A stretch of DNA of 64,000 nt from Microbacterium forte (GTDB taxonomy: Bacteria; Actinomycetota; Actinomycetes; Actinomycetales; Microbacteriaceae). The stretch is from NCBI RefSeq assembly GCF_031885415.1, contig NZ_CP116871.1:496001-560000 (forward strand), in the 5' to 3' direction. A program made the translations under genes and the position numbers. Below, piece after piece: positions 1 to 12,048 of this stretch (position 1 is the stretch's first letter; every line of letters begins with the position of its first letter). Under the pieces are notes generated by a model, which worked only from the letters and a program-made list of their open reading frames with translations, was not told the origin of the DNA and did not search any database.

Positions 1-266
1 AGTACGTCGAGAACTGGTACCAGGAGCAGACGGATCAGACCGAGGACGCCGAGATCGGCGACTGGGTCGTGCAGCGCCGCTGCCCGCACCTGCGTGCCGA
101 CCTGACCAAGACCGGCAAGGTCGACGAAGACGGCATCCTGACCTGCAGCATGCACGACTGGAAGTGGGACCTCAAGACCGGCCGCTGCCTGTCGACGAGC
201 GGTCACCCCATCCGTTCCACGAAGATCGACGAAGTCAGCGACGCTGTGCTCAGCGAGGCCAGCTGA
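1..266 (+). CDS. Rieske [2Fe-2S] domain protein, C-terminal part
   Basis: The reading frame is open from the window edge (first full codon at base 3) and ends in TGA at 264-266, so only about 87 C-terminal residues are visible. They hold a complete Rieske iron-sulfur signature: CPH, 18 residues, then CSMH followed by DW, giving the two Cys and two His ligands of a [2Fe-2S] cluster. The protein therefore probably transfers electrons or is a Rieske-type oxidoreductase in the cytoplasm. The N-terminal part, which would tell whether this is a metallo-hydrolase fusion, an oxygenase or a small ferredoxin, lies outside the window. The next gene begins 2 nt after the stop, suggesting co-transcription. 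Confidence 0.8.
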   Translation, partial: YVENWYQEQTDQTEDAEIGDWVVQRRCPHLRADLTKTGKVDEDGILTCSMHDWKWDLKTGRCLSTSGHPIRSTKIDEVSDAVLSEAS

Positions 267-267
267 C

Positions 268-852
268 GTGTCACGAACCCCGCATCCGCAGGGATCGGGT
301 CGTGATGCCCGAACGACGCGGCTCGAGTACAAGGGGCCGTTGCGCGGTGCGCGATGGATCGTGCGCTCCAACCCCGAGCGACTCGTGCGCATCGCCGCGG
401 ACTTCTTGACCGGCGTGGGCTTCGAGCGCCGCGACGACGACTTCGACGGCAGGCTCCGCGCGCGAGGCTCGGAGTGGACGGCGACCGCGCTCGAGATCGG
501 CGACGAGAAGGGCTCGAAGCGCAGCTGGTGGCGAGGTCTGCTGACCGACGAACTGCCCTTCCCGTTGCCCCACGCGCTGCAGCCCGTTCTGCCCCCGACC
601 CTCGTCGTGGCCGCAGCACGCCCCGTCGCCGTCGGCGTGGCCGAGCTCGTCGTCTTCCCGCACACTTCGGCACGTGGAGATGCGACGCATGCGCGCGCAG
701 CGGCACCACGCGTCACATCCGCCCTGGAACAAATCACCGCCGCCGCCGGGGCCGAGGGCGCGATGCTCTCGCACGAGTCACTCTCCGGCATAGCGAACGA
801 CGGCTCGCCCGCATCGCAGGCGGTCGTTCGTGAAGTCCTGGAGTGGCGCTGA
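268..852 (+). CDS. Uncharacterised 194-residue protein
   Basis: I do not recognise a family. The frame starts with GTG at 268, one base after the Rieske gene stop, and codes for 194 residues with no signal peptide or clear membrane helix. It has a charged N-terminal half with a WWRGLL stretch, a Pro-rich middle (LPFPLP, QPVLPP), a short hydrophobic Val/Ala segment and an Ala-rich C-terminus. Codon use is like that of its neighbours, with strong G/C at third positions, and it fills the space between the Rieske gene and the pyr promoter. Tight coupling to the Rieske gene suggests a shared operon. No function is assigned. Confidence 0.6.
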   Translation: MSRTPHPQGSGRDARTTRLEYKGPLRGARWIVRSNPERLVRIAADFLTGVGFERRDDDFDGRLRARGSEWTATALEIGDEKGSKRSWWRGLLTDELPFPLPHALQPVLPPTLVVAAARPVAVGVAELVVFPHTSARGDATHARAAAPRVTSALEQITAAAGAEGAMLSHESLSGIANDGSPASQAVVREVLEWR

Positions 853-859
853 GTCGCGC

Positions 860-865
860 TAGACT
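860..865 (+). promoter_or_regulatory. Candidate -10 box of the pyr operon
   Basis: TAGACT lies just after the previous stop codon and about 55 nt before the pyrR start. It fits the TAnnnT pattern seen at many genes here and would place the start of transcription near 872, so that the PyrR motif falls in the leader. No convincing -35 box is visible. Confidence 0.5.
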
Positions 866-881
866 GGGTCAATCAAGCAAC

Positions 882-914
882 CTTTAACACCGTCCTGTGA
901 GGCGGAGAAGGGAG
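882..914 (+). promoter_or_regulatory. PyrR-binding RNA motif overlapping the pyrR ribosome-binding region
   Basis: The leader holds TTTAACAC followed by TCCTGTGAGGC at 893-903. This matches the conserved core UCCnGnGAGGY of the RNA loops bound by PyrR in the Bacillus pyr leader. The Shine-Dalgarno sequence GGAGAAGGGAG (904-914) follows directly, 6 nt before the ATG at 921. No terminator hairpin is seen between the motif and pyrR. Binding of PyrR with UMP or UTP would therefore most simply hide the ribosome site, as described for mycobacterial pyr operons, instead of causing transcription attenuation. The motif match is seen; the mechanism is inferred. Confidence 0.8.
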
Positions 915-920
915 CGGCCG

Positions 921-1451
921 ATGAGTGCACGAACTGTGCTGCACGAAGCCGATATCTCGCGGGCATTGACCCGCATCGCACATGAAATCCTCGAATCCAA
1001 TCGGGGGGCTGAGAACCTCGTCCTGCTGGGAATTCCGACCCGCGGAGTCACTCTCGCCCATCGCCTGTCCGCTGTGATCGGTGAGATCGCACAGACCGCC
1101 GTTCCGGTGGGAGCGCTCGACGTCACACTCTTCCGGGATGATCTCGCGAAGCAGCCGACGCGGTCCCCTCGTCCGACGGACATCCCCGCCGGCGGCATCG
1201 ACGGCAAGACGGTCGTCCTCGTCGACGACGTGCTCTTCTCCGGCCGCAGCATCCGCGCTGCGCTCGATGCGCTGCAGTCGATCGGCCGTCCCTCGATCGT
1301 GCGCCTCGCGATCCTGGTCGATCGGGGGCACCGCGAACTGCCGATCCGGCCCGACTTCGTCGGCAAGAACATCCCGTCGTCCCGTCAGGAGCGCGTCAAC
1401 GTGCGGCTGGCCGAACATGACGGCGCCGAGGAGGTGACGATCGAAGCATGA
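921..1451 (+). CDS. pyrR: Bifunctional pyr operon regulator / uracil phosphoribosyltransferase PyrR
   Basis: PyrR senses UMP/UTP, binds pyr mRNA and can also make UMP from uracil and PRPP. The 176-residue protein starts [16 protein letters not shown] and has the type I phosphoribosyltransferase PRPP loop [13 protein letters not shown] around residues 97-109, plus the PTRG segment typical of PyrR near residue 36. ATG 921 is chosen because a good Shine-Dalgarno sequence sits 6 nt upstream and the N-terminus matches the family; an in-frame upstream codon at 897 would start inside the regulatory RNA motif. It is the first gene of the pyr operon and overlaps pyrB by four bases (ATGA). Confidence 0.95.
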   Translation: MSARTVLHEADISRALTRIAHEILESNRGAENLVLLGIPTRGVTLAHRLSAVIGEIAQTAVPVGALDVTLFRDDLAKQPTRSPRPTDIPAGGIDGKTVVLVDDVLFSGRSIRAALDALQSIGRPSIVRLAILVDRGHRELPIRPDFVGKNIPSSRQERVNVRLAEHDGAEEVTIEA

Positions 1452-2413
1452 GACACCTCCTCGACACCCGCACCCTCGATCGCGAGACGGCTCTGCGCAT
1501 CCTCGACGTCGCCGAGGACATGTCCGACACGCAGTCACGCGAGGTCAAGAAACTCCCGACCCTCCGCGGCAAGACCGTCGTGAACCTCTTCTTCGAGGAC
1601 TCGACGCGAACCCGCATCTCGTTCGAGGCCGCAGCGAAGCGTCTGTCGGCCGACGTCATCAACTTCGCGGCCAAGGGCTCGAGCGTCTCCAAGGGGGAGA
1701 GCCTGAAGGACACCGCCCAGACGCTGCAGGCGATGGGCGCGGATGCGGTCGTCATCCGCCACCCCGCATCAGGTGCGCCGCAGACACTCGCCACCAGCGG
1801 CTGGATCTCGGCCGGGGTGGTCAATGCCGGCGACGGCACGCACGAGCACCCGACCCAGGCGCTCCTCGACGCGTTCACGATCCGCAAACGGCGCTTCGGC
1901 GCCGACAGCCGCGGTCGCGATCTCGCCGGCATCCGGGTCGTGATCGTCGGCGACGTGCTGCACTCGCGGGTCGCGCGATCGAACGTCTGGCTGCTCGCCA
2001 CGCTCGGCGCCGAGGTCACCCTGGTCGCTCCGCCCACCCTGGTGCCGCAGAACGTCTCGCTCTGGCCCGCCAGGGTCGTCTACGACCTCGACCAGGCCCT
2101 GGCCGAGGGGCCCGACGCCGTGATGATGCTCCGCATCCAGCTCGAGCGCATGAACGCCGCATATTTCCCCACTGAGCGGGAGTATTCCAGACGATGGGGT
2201 CTTGACGCGCTGCGTGTGGCCGGCCTTCCGGACGGTAGCATTGTCATGCACCCCGGACCCATGAACCGAGGGTTGGAGATCTCCTCCGAAGCCGCCGATT
2301 CCCCGCGTTCGACCGTGCTGGAACAGGTGACGAACGGGGTGTCCATCCGCATGGCGGTGCTGTACCTGCTCCTTGCAGGAGAACGAGACGACGAACGAGG
2401 GGGAGACCTGTGA
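1448..2413 (+). CDS. pyrB: Aspartate carbamoyltransferase catalytic subunit
   Basis: Condenses carbamoyl phosphate and aspartate to N-carbamoyl-aspartate, the committed step of UMP synthesis. The 321-residue protein has the carbamoyl-phosphate binding motif STRTR at residues 52-56, HPTQ at 133-136 and MHPGPMNRG near the C-terminus, all diagnostic of ATCase over ornithine transcarbamylase. Length is normal. No pyrI regulatory subunit is present, as is usual in actinobacteria. The start overlaps the pyrR stop and the end overlaps the pyrC start (GTGA), indicating translational coupling. Confidence 0.97.
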   Translation: MRHLLDTRTLDRETALRILDVAEDMSDTQSREVKKLPTLRGKTVVNLFFEDSTRTRISFEAAAKRLSADVINFAAKGSSVSKGESLKDTAQTLQAMGADAVVIRHPASGAPQTLATSGWISAGVVNAGDGTHEHPTQALLDAFTIRKRRFGADSRGRDLAGIRVVIVGDVLHSRVARSNVWLLATLGAEVTLVAPPTLVPQNVSLWPARVVYDLDQALAEGPDAVMMLRIQLERMNAAYFPTEREYSRRWGLDALRVAGLPDGSIVMHPGPMNRGLEISSEAADSPRSTVLEQVTNGVSIRMAVLYLLLAGERDDERGGDL

Positions 2414-3714
2414 GCGAGACCCTCGTCATCACCGGCGCACAGCTTCTCGGTGCCGAGCGCGCCGACATCATCGTGGAGAACGGTCTGATCACCGAGATCG
2501 GCACCGGGCTGAGCCGTGGGGGTGCGCGGGTCATCGACGCCGACGGCCTGGTGGCACTTCCCGGGCTCGTCGATCTGCACACCCATCTGCGCGAACCCGG
2601 CTACGAAGCGTCCGAGACGATCCTCACCGGCACCAGGGCGGCCGCGGCCGGCGGGTTCACCGCCGTGTTCGCCATGCCGAACACGTCTCCGGTGGCCGAC
2701 ACCGCAGGCGTCGTGGAGCAGGAGCTCGCGCTCGGTGAAGCGGCCGGGTACGCGACCGTGCAGCCCATCGGCGCCGTGACCGTGGGGCAGAAGGGCGAGC
2801 GACTCGCCGAGCTCGGTGCGATGGCGACATCCCGTGCGCAGGTTCGCGTCTTCAGCGATGACGGATTCTGCGTCTTCGACCCGCTGATCATGCGTCGCGC
2901 GCTCGAGTACGTGAAGTCCTTCGGCGGCGTCATCGCGCAGCACGCGCAGGACCCCCGCCTCACCGAGGGCGCCCAGATGAACGAGGGCACCGTCTCGGCC
3001 GAGCTCGGCCTCGCCGGATGGCCGGCCGTCGCCGAGGAGTCGATCATCGCCCGCGATGTGCTCCTCGCCGAGCACGTCGGATCGCGTCTGCACGTCTGCC
3101 ACCTGTCCACGGCCGGCTCCGTCGACATCATCCGCTGGGCCAAGAAGCGGGGCATCGACGTCACGGCCGAGGTCACTCCGCATCATCTGCTCCTCACCGA
3201 TGAGCTCGTGCGCGGGTACGACGCGCGCTACAAGGTCAATCCGCCGCTGCGTCGCGAGGAGGACGTCCTGGCGGTGCGCGAAGGCCTCGCCGACGGCACC
3301 ATCGACATCGTCGCGACCGACCACGCGCCGCACCCGAGCGAGCACAAGTCGTGCGAGTGGCAGGCCGCCGCCAACGGCATGGTCGGACTCGAGAGCGCGC
3401 TGCGCGTCGTGCACCAGTCGATGGTGCAGACCGGCCTGATCGGCTGGGAGGACGTCGCTCGGGTGATGAGCGCCGCGCCCGCGCGGATCGGCCGTCTCTC
3501 GGGCCACGGGCTGCCTCTCGAGGCGGGTGCTCCCGCGCAGATCACCCTCTACGACCCGTCCGTCGCCGGCGTCTTCACCGAATCGGACCTGCACGGTCGC
3601 AGCGTGAACTCGCCCTACCTCGGCCGCGACCTCCCCGGTCGCGTCGAATTCACGATGCACCGCGGAGTCCTGACGGTCGACGGCGCAGACGTCGTCGAGG
3701 AGCTGAACGCATGA
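2410..3714 (+). CDS. pyrC: Dihydroorotase
   Basis: Closes N-carbamoyl-aspartate to dihydroorotate using a metal centre. The 434-residue protein is a class I (long form) dihydroorotase of the amidohydrolase superfamily, with metal ligands in [10 protein letters not shown] (His 57 and 59), further His in the HAQD and CHLST segments, and the catalytic Asp in ATDHAPH near residue 305. It starts with GTG 2410 inside the pyrB stop and ends overlapping the next gene. No pyrD (dihydroorotate dehydrogenase) or pyrE is in this operon, so the two later steps must be encoded elsewhere. Confidence 0.97.
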   Translation: MSETLVITGAQLLGAERADIIVENGLITEIGTGLSRGGARVIDADGLVALPGLVDLHTHLREPGYEASETILTGTRAAAAGGFTAVFAMPNTSPVADTAGVVEQELALGEAAGYATVQPIGAVTVGQKGERLAELGAMATSRAQVRVFSDDGFCVFDPLIMRRALEYVKSFGGVIAQHAQDPRLTEGAQMNEGTVSAELGLAGWPAVAEESIIARDVLLAEHVGSRLHVCHLSTAGSVDIIRWAKKRGIDVTAEVTPHHLLLTDELVRGYDARYKVNPPLRREEDVLAVREGLADGTIDIVATDHAPHPSEHKSCEWQAAANGMVGLESALRVVHQSMVQTGLIGWEDVARVMSAAPARIGRLSGHGLPLEAGAPAQITLYDPSVAGVFTESDLHGRSVNSPYLGRDLPGRVEFTMHRGVLTVDGADVVEELNA

Positions 3715-4238
3715 GCGCGCGCGACATCGCCATCGCGATCACCATCGCCGTGGCGGCGCTCGTGCTCGTCGTCATGTTCACCGCGTGGCGACGACGACTC
3801 CGACGCGACTCTGGTCTCTCGGCGCCCCTCGGAGTGCCGGAGCACGCCGAGGTGATCGCCCGTCGTGAGGTGCTCTACGTCTCGACGACCAAGCACGACC
3901 AGCCGCTGGAGCGGCTGACCCTGCACCCGCTCGCCTACCGAGCCAGGGGAGAGGCCGCCGTCACTGATCGCGGCCTCGCGCTCTGCCTCGACGGGGCGCC
4001 GACGGTCTTCCTCGCCTCTGCACGGCTCGCGAGCGTCGATCGTGCGACCGTGACGATCGACCGCGTCGTGGAACCGGGCGGACTCGTCCGCGTCGCCTGG
4101 AGCGCAGACGACGACACGATCGTCGACTCGTACCTCCGCCTGACAGACGGCGACCCCCAGAACTTCATCTCAGAACTGCAGCGCCTCGTCCCCGCCACGG
4201 ACGACACCGCCGCCCCCGACACAGGAGCAACGTCATGA
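3711..4238 (+). CDS. Small membrane-anchored protein of the pyr operon
   Basis: A 175-residue protein starting [10 protein letters not shown] with one N-terminal transmembrane helix (about residues 5-24), a basic WRRRLRR stop-transfer stretch, then a soluble cytoplasmic domain rich in beta-strand-like segments. Its function is unknown. A similar single-helix membrane protein lies between pyrC and carA in mycobacteria (the Rv1382 position), so the gene and its place appear conserved in actinobacterial pyr operons. It overlaps pyrC and carA by 4 bp each, so its amount is probably tied to pathway flux. I choose ATG 3711 because it sits in the pyrC stop overlap and begins the membrane helix. Confidence 0.85.
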   Translation: MSARDIAIAITIAVAALVLVVMFTAWRRRLRRDSGLSAPLGVPEHAEVIARREVLYVSTTKHDQPLERLTLHPLAYRARGEAAVTDRGLALCLDGAPTVFLASARLASVDRATVTIDRVVEPGGLVRVAWSADDDTIVDSYLRLTDGDPQNFISELQRLVPATDDTAAPDTGATS

Positions 4239-5379
4239 CAGCCCTCCCCGAACCCGCCGTCCTCGTCCTCGAAGACGGGACCCGCCACACGGGCCGTGCA
4301 TACGGCGCGCGGGGCACCACTTTCGGCGAGGTCGTCTTCGCCACCGGCATGTCCGGCTACCAGGAGACCCTCACCGATCCCTCGTACGCAGGCCAGATCG
4401 TCTTGCAGACGGCACCGCACATCGGCAACACCGGCATGAACGACGAAGACCGCGAGTCCCGTCGCATCTGGGTGGCCGGCTACATCGTCCGCGACCCCTC
4501 GCGCGTCGTCTCGAACTGGCGAGCCAACGCCTCGCTCGACGAGATCCTCGAGCGAGACGGCATCGTGGGCATCAGCGGCATCGACACCCGCTCGATCACC
4601 CGACACATCCGCTCGGCCGGCTCGATGCGCGGCGGCGTGTTCTCGGGCGACGCCGCGAAGATCGACCCCGAAGAGCAGCTGCGGCTCGTGCGCGAAGCCC
4701 CCGAGATGGCCGGTCAGAACCTCTCGTCGCAGGTCTCTGTCGACGTCGCCACGGTGACGACGGCGATGGGGGAGCGGGTCGGCAATCTCGCCGTCCTCGA
4801 CCTCGGAGTCAAGCAGGCGACGATCGACAATCTGGCAGCCCGCGGCTTCGAGGTGCACGTGCTGCCCCAGGACGTCACGATCGACGACATCCGCTCGATC
4901 GACCCCGTCGCCGTCTTCTACTCGAACGGCCCCGGAGACCCCGCGGCGTCGGGCGACCATGTCGAGCTGCTGCGCTCGGTGCTCGACGACGGGCTGCCGT
5001 TCTTCGGGATCTGCTTCGGAAACCAGCTGCTCGGCAGGGCGCTGGGGCTCGGCACCTACAAGCTGCCCTTCGGCCACCGCGGCATCAATCAGCCGGTGCT
5101 CGACAAGTCCACCGGACGCGTCGAGATCACCGCGCACAACCACGGTTTCGCCGTGGAAGCGCCGCTGGAGGGTTCGTTCGACAGTCCCCACGGCTACGGC
5201 AAGGTCGAAGTCAGCCACGTCGGTCTGAACGACAACGTCGTGGAGGGCCTCCGCGCCCTCGACATCCCGGCGTTCTCGGTGCAGTACCACCCGGAGGCCG
5301 CCGCCGGCCCGCACGACGCCAACTATCTCTTCGACCGGTTCCGTGACATGGTCATCGCCAGCAAGAAGGACGCCAAGTA

Positions 5380-5380
<1 letters not shown>
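4235..5380 (+). CDS. carA: Carbamoyl-phosphate synthase small (glutamine-hydrolysing) subunit
   Basis: Releases ammonia from glutamine and passes it to CarB for carbamoyl phosphate, feeding both pyrimidine and arginine synthesis. The 381-residue protein has the CarA N-terminal domain ([28 protein letters not shown]) and a class I glutamine amidotransferase domain with nucleophile Cys near residue 260 in [11 protein letters not shown], and the His-Glu pair in QYHPEA. The nucleophile motif reads CFGNQ where CLGHQ is more usual. It overlaps the upstream membrane gene and carB (TAATG). Confidence 0.97.
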
Positions 5381-8663
<3,283 letters not shown>

Positions 8664-8667
<4 letters not shown>

Positions 8668-9509
8668 GCGCACGCTTCGGCGAACGGGTCCGTGCCGCCC
8701 TCGCGGCGCACGGCCCGCTGTGCGTGGGTATCGACCCGCATGCGGCGCTGCTCGCGGACTGGGGGCTCGGTGACGACGCCTCCGGCGTCCGCGAGTTCGG
8801 GCTGCGCACGGTCGAGGCCGCCGTTGGCCGTGCCGCGATCGTGAAACCGCAGGTGTCGTTCTTCGAGCGCTTCGGCTCTGCGGGGTTCGCAGCCCTCGAA
8901 GAGGTGCTCGCGGCTGCGCGCGCGGCCGGACTCATCGTGATCGCGGATGCCAAGCGCGGCGACATCGGCTCGACCATGGATGCGTATGCGGCGGCGTGGC
9001 TCACACCGGGGTCTCCGCTCGAGGCCGACGCCCTGACCGTCAACCCGTTCCTCGGGGTCGGTGCGCTCGACGGCGCCTTCGCCCTCGCCGGCGAGCACGA
9101 CAAGGGCCTCTTCGTGCTCGCCGCGACGAGCAACCCTGAGGCGCAGACTCTGCAGCGCTCGGTCTCCGAGACCGGCCGCGCTGTGTCTGCGGACATCATC
9201 TCGGTCGTCTCGGCACGCAATGCGGAGCACTCGGAGGCAGGCGAGTGGGGGAGCTTCGGCTTCGTCATCGGAGCGACGGTGGACTGGACGGATGCCGGCA
9301 TCGCCGCATTCGCGCCGGTGGCACCCGTCCTCGCCCCCGGTTTCGGCACGCAGGGCGCGACTCCGGCAGACCTGCACCGGCGGTTCGGCTCGATGAGCCC
9401 CGCGGTGATCGCGAGCGAGAGCCGCAGCATCCTCTCGGCCGGACCCGCTGGTCTCGCCGCCGCCATCGACGCTCGCGTCGCAGAGTACAGGGAGGCCGGC
9501 CGTGGCTGA
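8664..9509 (+). CDS. pyrF: Orotidine-5'-phosphate decarboxylase, type 2
   Basis: Converts OMP to UMP, the last step of the pathway. The 281-residue length and the motif [18 protein letters not shown] (about residues 91-108), holding the catalytic Asp-Lys-Asp set, place it in the longer type 2 family found in actinobacteria and some proteobacteria. GTG 8664 is the start, overlapping the carB stop. The 3' end overlaps the mIHF-guanylate kinase gene by 8 bp, so nucleotide decarboxylation and GMP phosphorylation share one transcript. Confidence 0.96.
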
Positions 9510-10410
9510 GTCCCGTCCCGTCCCCGAGGTCGATCGTGCCGCTGCCGCACGCAAGGCGGTCGAGCGGCGCCGCGCCCGTGCGTCGCTCAAGCGCGATCTG
9601 ACGACGCGTGTCGTCACCCCGCAGTCGGTGCTCGAGCGCGCCACCGCCGACCCCGATTCGGTCGAGGGATCGATGCGCATCACGGACTTCCTGCTCGCCC
9701 TCCCTGCCATCGGGGCGGGCAAGCGCGACCGAATTCTCGCAGAACTGCACATCTCGCCGGTCAAGCGACTGGGCGGTCTCGGCGTCAGGCAACGGCTGGC
9801 GCTCACGCAGTGGCTCGACACGCGCTTCCCGCTCCTGCAGCCGCGGGGCGCACGCAGCCGTCTGCTGGTGCTCGCCGGCCCGACCGCTGTGGGCAAGGGC
9901 ACGGTCGCTGCCCACATCCGCGAGCACAATCCCGAGATCCATCTGTCGGTCTCGGCGACGACCCGCGCACCGCGCCCGGGCGAGATCGACGGCGTGCACT
10001 ACTACTTCGTCGACGACGCGGAGTTCGATCGGCTGATCGCCGAGGACGAGCTTCTCGAGTACGCGGTCGTGCACAACAGGTCGCGATACGGAACTCCGCG
10101 TGCCCCGATCGATGCCGCGCTGGCCGCCGGCAAGACCGTTCTGCTCGAGATCGACCTGCAGGGTGCGCGCCAGGTGCGCAAGGCCGAGCCTGCGGCGACG
10201 CTCATCTTCCTGCTGCCGCCGACCTGGGACGAACTGGTTCAGAGACTGGTCGGTCGAGGCACCGAGGGTGCCGAGGAACGCGCTCGCAGACTGCGCACCG
10301 CGAAGGTGGAGCTCGCCGCGCAGAACGAGTTCGATCACCTCATCGTGAACGAGGACGTCGCCGCCGCGGCCGCAGAGGTCGTAGAATTGTCTTCAAGCTC
10401 TGCGCGCTGA
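9502..10410 (+). CDS. gmk: Fusion of mIHF-type DNA-binding protein and guanylate kinase
   Basis: The 302-residue product joins two proteins that are separate neighbours in mycobacteria (mihF then gmk). Residues about 14-110 match actinobacterial integration host factor: a basic Ala/Arg-rich helix, SMRITDFLLALPAIGAGK and the helix-two-turn-helix region KRLGGLGVRQRLAL that binds DNA. Residues about 118-302 are guanylate kinase: P-loop GPTAVGKGT (126-134), SATTRAPRPGEIDGVHYYFV for GMP binding, EIDLQGA, and a normal C-terminus. The enzyme half phosphorylates GMP to GDP; the DNA-binding half should shape the nucleoid. Starts at GTG 9502 within pyrF. No stop or frameshift separates the halves, so the fusion is genuine as read. 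Confidence 0.93.
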   Translation: MAESRPVPEVDRAAAARKAVERRRARASLKRDLTTRVVTPQSVLERATADPDSVEGSMRITDFLLALPAIGAGKRDRILAELHISPVKRLGGLGVRQRLALTQWLDTRFPLLQPRGARSRLLVLAGPTAVGKGTVAAHIREHNPEIHLSVSATTRAPRPGEIDGVHYYFVDDAEFDRLIAEDELLEYAVVHNRSRYGTPRAPIDAALAAGKTVLLEIDLQGARQVRKAEPAATLIFLLPPTWDELVQRLVGRGTEGAEERARRLRTAKVELAAQNEFDHLIVNEDVAAAAAEVVELSSSSAR

Positions 10411-10474
10411 GCTTGTTCGCGCGCCGCAGCACAGTCTTCGCGACGATCCCGTCGCCTGATCAGGAGGTCCCACC

Positions 10475-10732
10475 ATGGCCGGACACCACACCAACGGAAT
10501 CATCGATCCCCCCATCGACAACCTGCTCGACCGCGTCGACTCGAAGTACGAGCTCGTGATCTACGCCGCCAAGCGCGCCCGTCAGATCAACGACTACTAC
10601 TCCGACCTCCACGAGGGCAACCTGTTCGACAACGTCGGTCCGCTCGTCGACTCCTCCGTCGAGGACAAGCCGCTGACCATCGCTCTGCACGAGATCAACG
10701 AGGACAAGCTCCGCCTCCGTCACGCCGAGTGA
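10475..10732 (+). CDS. rpoZ: RNA polymerase omega subunit
   Basis: An 85-residue protein with the actinobacterial omega pattern: [35 protein letters not shown], then a variable loop and the ending [18 protein letters not shown]. It helps fold and assemble the beta' subunit. ATG 10475 is preceded by AGGAGGT at 10461-10467, one of the best Shine-Dalgarno sequences in the window. It follows gmk as in most actinobacteria. coaBC (dfp), which usually comes next, is absent; a strong hairpin and then metK follow. Confidence 0.96.
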   Translation: MAGHHTNGIIDPPIDNLLDRVDSKYELVIYAAKRARQINDYYSDLHEGNLFDNVGPLVDSSVEDKPLTIALHEINEDKLRLRHAE

Positions 10733-10740
10733 CGTCCGAT

Positions 10741-10774
10741 GACCGCACCGCCGACTGATGTCGGCGGTGCGGTC
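10741..10774 (+). terminator. Strong hairpin between rpoZ and metK
   Basis: A perfect 15-bp stem (GACCGCACCGCCGAC pairing with GTCGGCGGTGCGGTC) closes a 4-nt loop TGAT, and GATG/CATC extends the base with one bulge. It starts 8 nt after the rpoZ stop. There is no U-run after it, so it may be an L-shaped actinobacterial terminator or an mRNA-end stabiliser that separates the pyr-rpoZ transcript from metK. Confidence 0.75.
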
Positions 10775-10825
10775 CATCATGGGAGCCACCCCCTTCCTGC
10801 TGTCCGATTCCGTCCTGGAGCCCCG

Positions 10826-12019
10826 ATGAGCGCGCTGCGTCTGTTCACGTCCGAGTCCGTCACCGAGGGGCACCCGGACAAAATCTGCGACCAGATCTCA
10901 GACAGCATCCTCGACGGACTCATCGCGAAAGACCCCGGCTCGCGGGTCGCGGTCGAGACGCTGGTGACCACCGGTCTCGTGCACGTCGCCGGTGAGATCC
11001 GCACCGAGGCCTACGTCGACATCCCGACCATCGTCCGACAGGTCGTCAATCGCATCGGCTACACGTCGAGCGACACCGGCTTCGACGGGGACTCCTGCGG
11101 TGTGAGCATCTCGGTGGGCGAGCAGTCGACGGACATCGCCCACGGTGTCGACAGCGCCCAGGAGCACCGCGACGGCTCATCCGTCGATCCGCTCGACGGA
11201 CTCGGTGCCGGAGACCAGGGCATCATGTTCGGGTTCGCCACGAACGAGACGCCGCAGTTGATGCCGATGGCCGCGTGGACTGCGCACCGCATCGCCGAGC
11301 GTCTCGCCGAGGTTCGCCGCTCCGGCGCGCTGCCGTTCCTCCGCCCCGACGGCAAGACGCAGGTCACGCTCGGATACGACGGCTTCACGCCCAAGACCGT
11401 CGATGCCGTCGTGCTGTCGACCCAGCATCACCCCGAGATCTCGCAGGAAGAGCTCAAGGCACAGGTGCGGGAGCACGTGATCGACCCGGTCCTCGAGACC
11501 ACAGGGCTCGACCTCGACGACATCACCTACTACATCAACCCCGCCGGTCCCTTCGTGACCGGCGGTCCCAAGGGCGACGCCGGGCTCACCGGCCGCAAGA
11601 TCATCATCGACACCTACGGGGGTGCGGCGCGCCACGGTGGCGGTGCCTTCAGCGGCAAGGACCCGTCCAAGGTCGACCGCTCGGGCGCCTACGCGACGCG
11701 CTGGGTCGCCAAGAACGCCGTGGCGGCGGGTCTCGCCGACCGGCTCGAAGTCCAGGTCGCGTACGCGATCGGAGTCGCACGTCCGGTGGGGCTCTACGTC
11801 GAGACCTTCGGCACCGGCAAGGTGTCGGACGAGGCGATCATCCGCGCGATCAACGACGTCTTCGATCTCCGTCCGCAGGCGATCATCGAGGAGCTCGATC
11901 TGCTGCGCCCGATCTATGCGCAGACAGCCGCCTATGGGCATTTCGGTCGCGAGCTGCCGGAGTTCACCTGGGAGCGCACCGACCGCGCTGAGGAGCTGCG
12001 GCGCGCTGCAGGCCTCTGA
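10826..12019 (+). CDS. metK: S-adenosylmethionine synthase
   Basis: Makes SAM from methionine and ATP. The 397-residue protein begins [23 protein letters not shown], with ATP-binding GHPDK, the signature [12 protein letters not shown] (about residue 130) and the P-loop-like [19 protein letters not shown] (about residues 271-289). ATG 10826 is chosen because it gives the family N-terminus with GGAG at 10817-10820; an in-frame ATG at 10739 lies inside the preceding hairpin and would add about 29 unrelated residues. No SAM riboswitch is visible upstream. Confidence 0.96.
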   Translation: MSALRLFTSESVTEGHPDKICDQISDSILDGLIAKDPGSRVAVETLVTTGLVHVAGEIRTEAYVDIPTIVRQVVNRIGYTSSDTGFDGDSCGVSISVGEQSTDIAHGVDSAQEHRDGSSVDPLDGLGAGDQGIMFGFATNETPQLMPMAAWTAHRIAERLAEVRRSGALPFLRPDGKTQVTLGYDGFTPKTVDAVVLSTQHHPEISQEELKAQVREHVIDPVLETTGLDLDDITYYINPAGPFVTGGPKGDAGLTGRKIIIDTYGGAARHGGGAFSGKDPSKVDRSGAYATRWVAKNAVAAGLADRLEVQVAYAIGVARPVGLYVETFGTGKVSDEAIIRAINDVFDLRPQAIIEELDLLRPIYAQTAAYGHFGRELPEFTWERTDRAEELRRAAGL

Positions 12020-12048
12020 CGGAGCGCGAGCCTGATGGCGATCCGCTC

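Noticed and set aside
2080..3660. Long minus-strand frame opposite pyrB and pyrC
   Set aside because: Shadow of the pyrC codon pattern with no family features.
10739..10825. Upstream ATG as metK start
   Set aside because: It lies inside the terminator-like hairpin and adds about 29 residues that do not fit the conserved N-terminus.
12001..12048. Possible SAM riboswitch or regulator near metK
   Set aside because: No paired structure or conserved riboswitch core is visible around metK.
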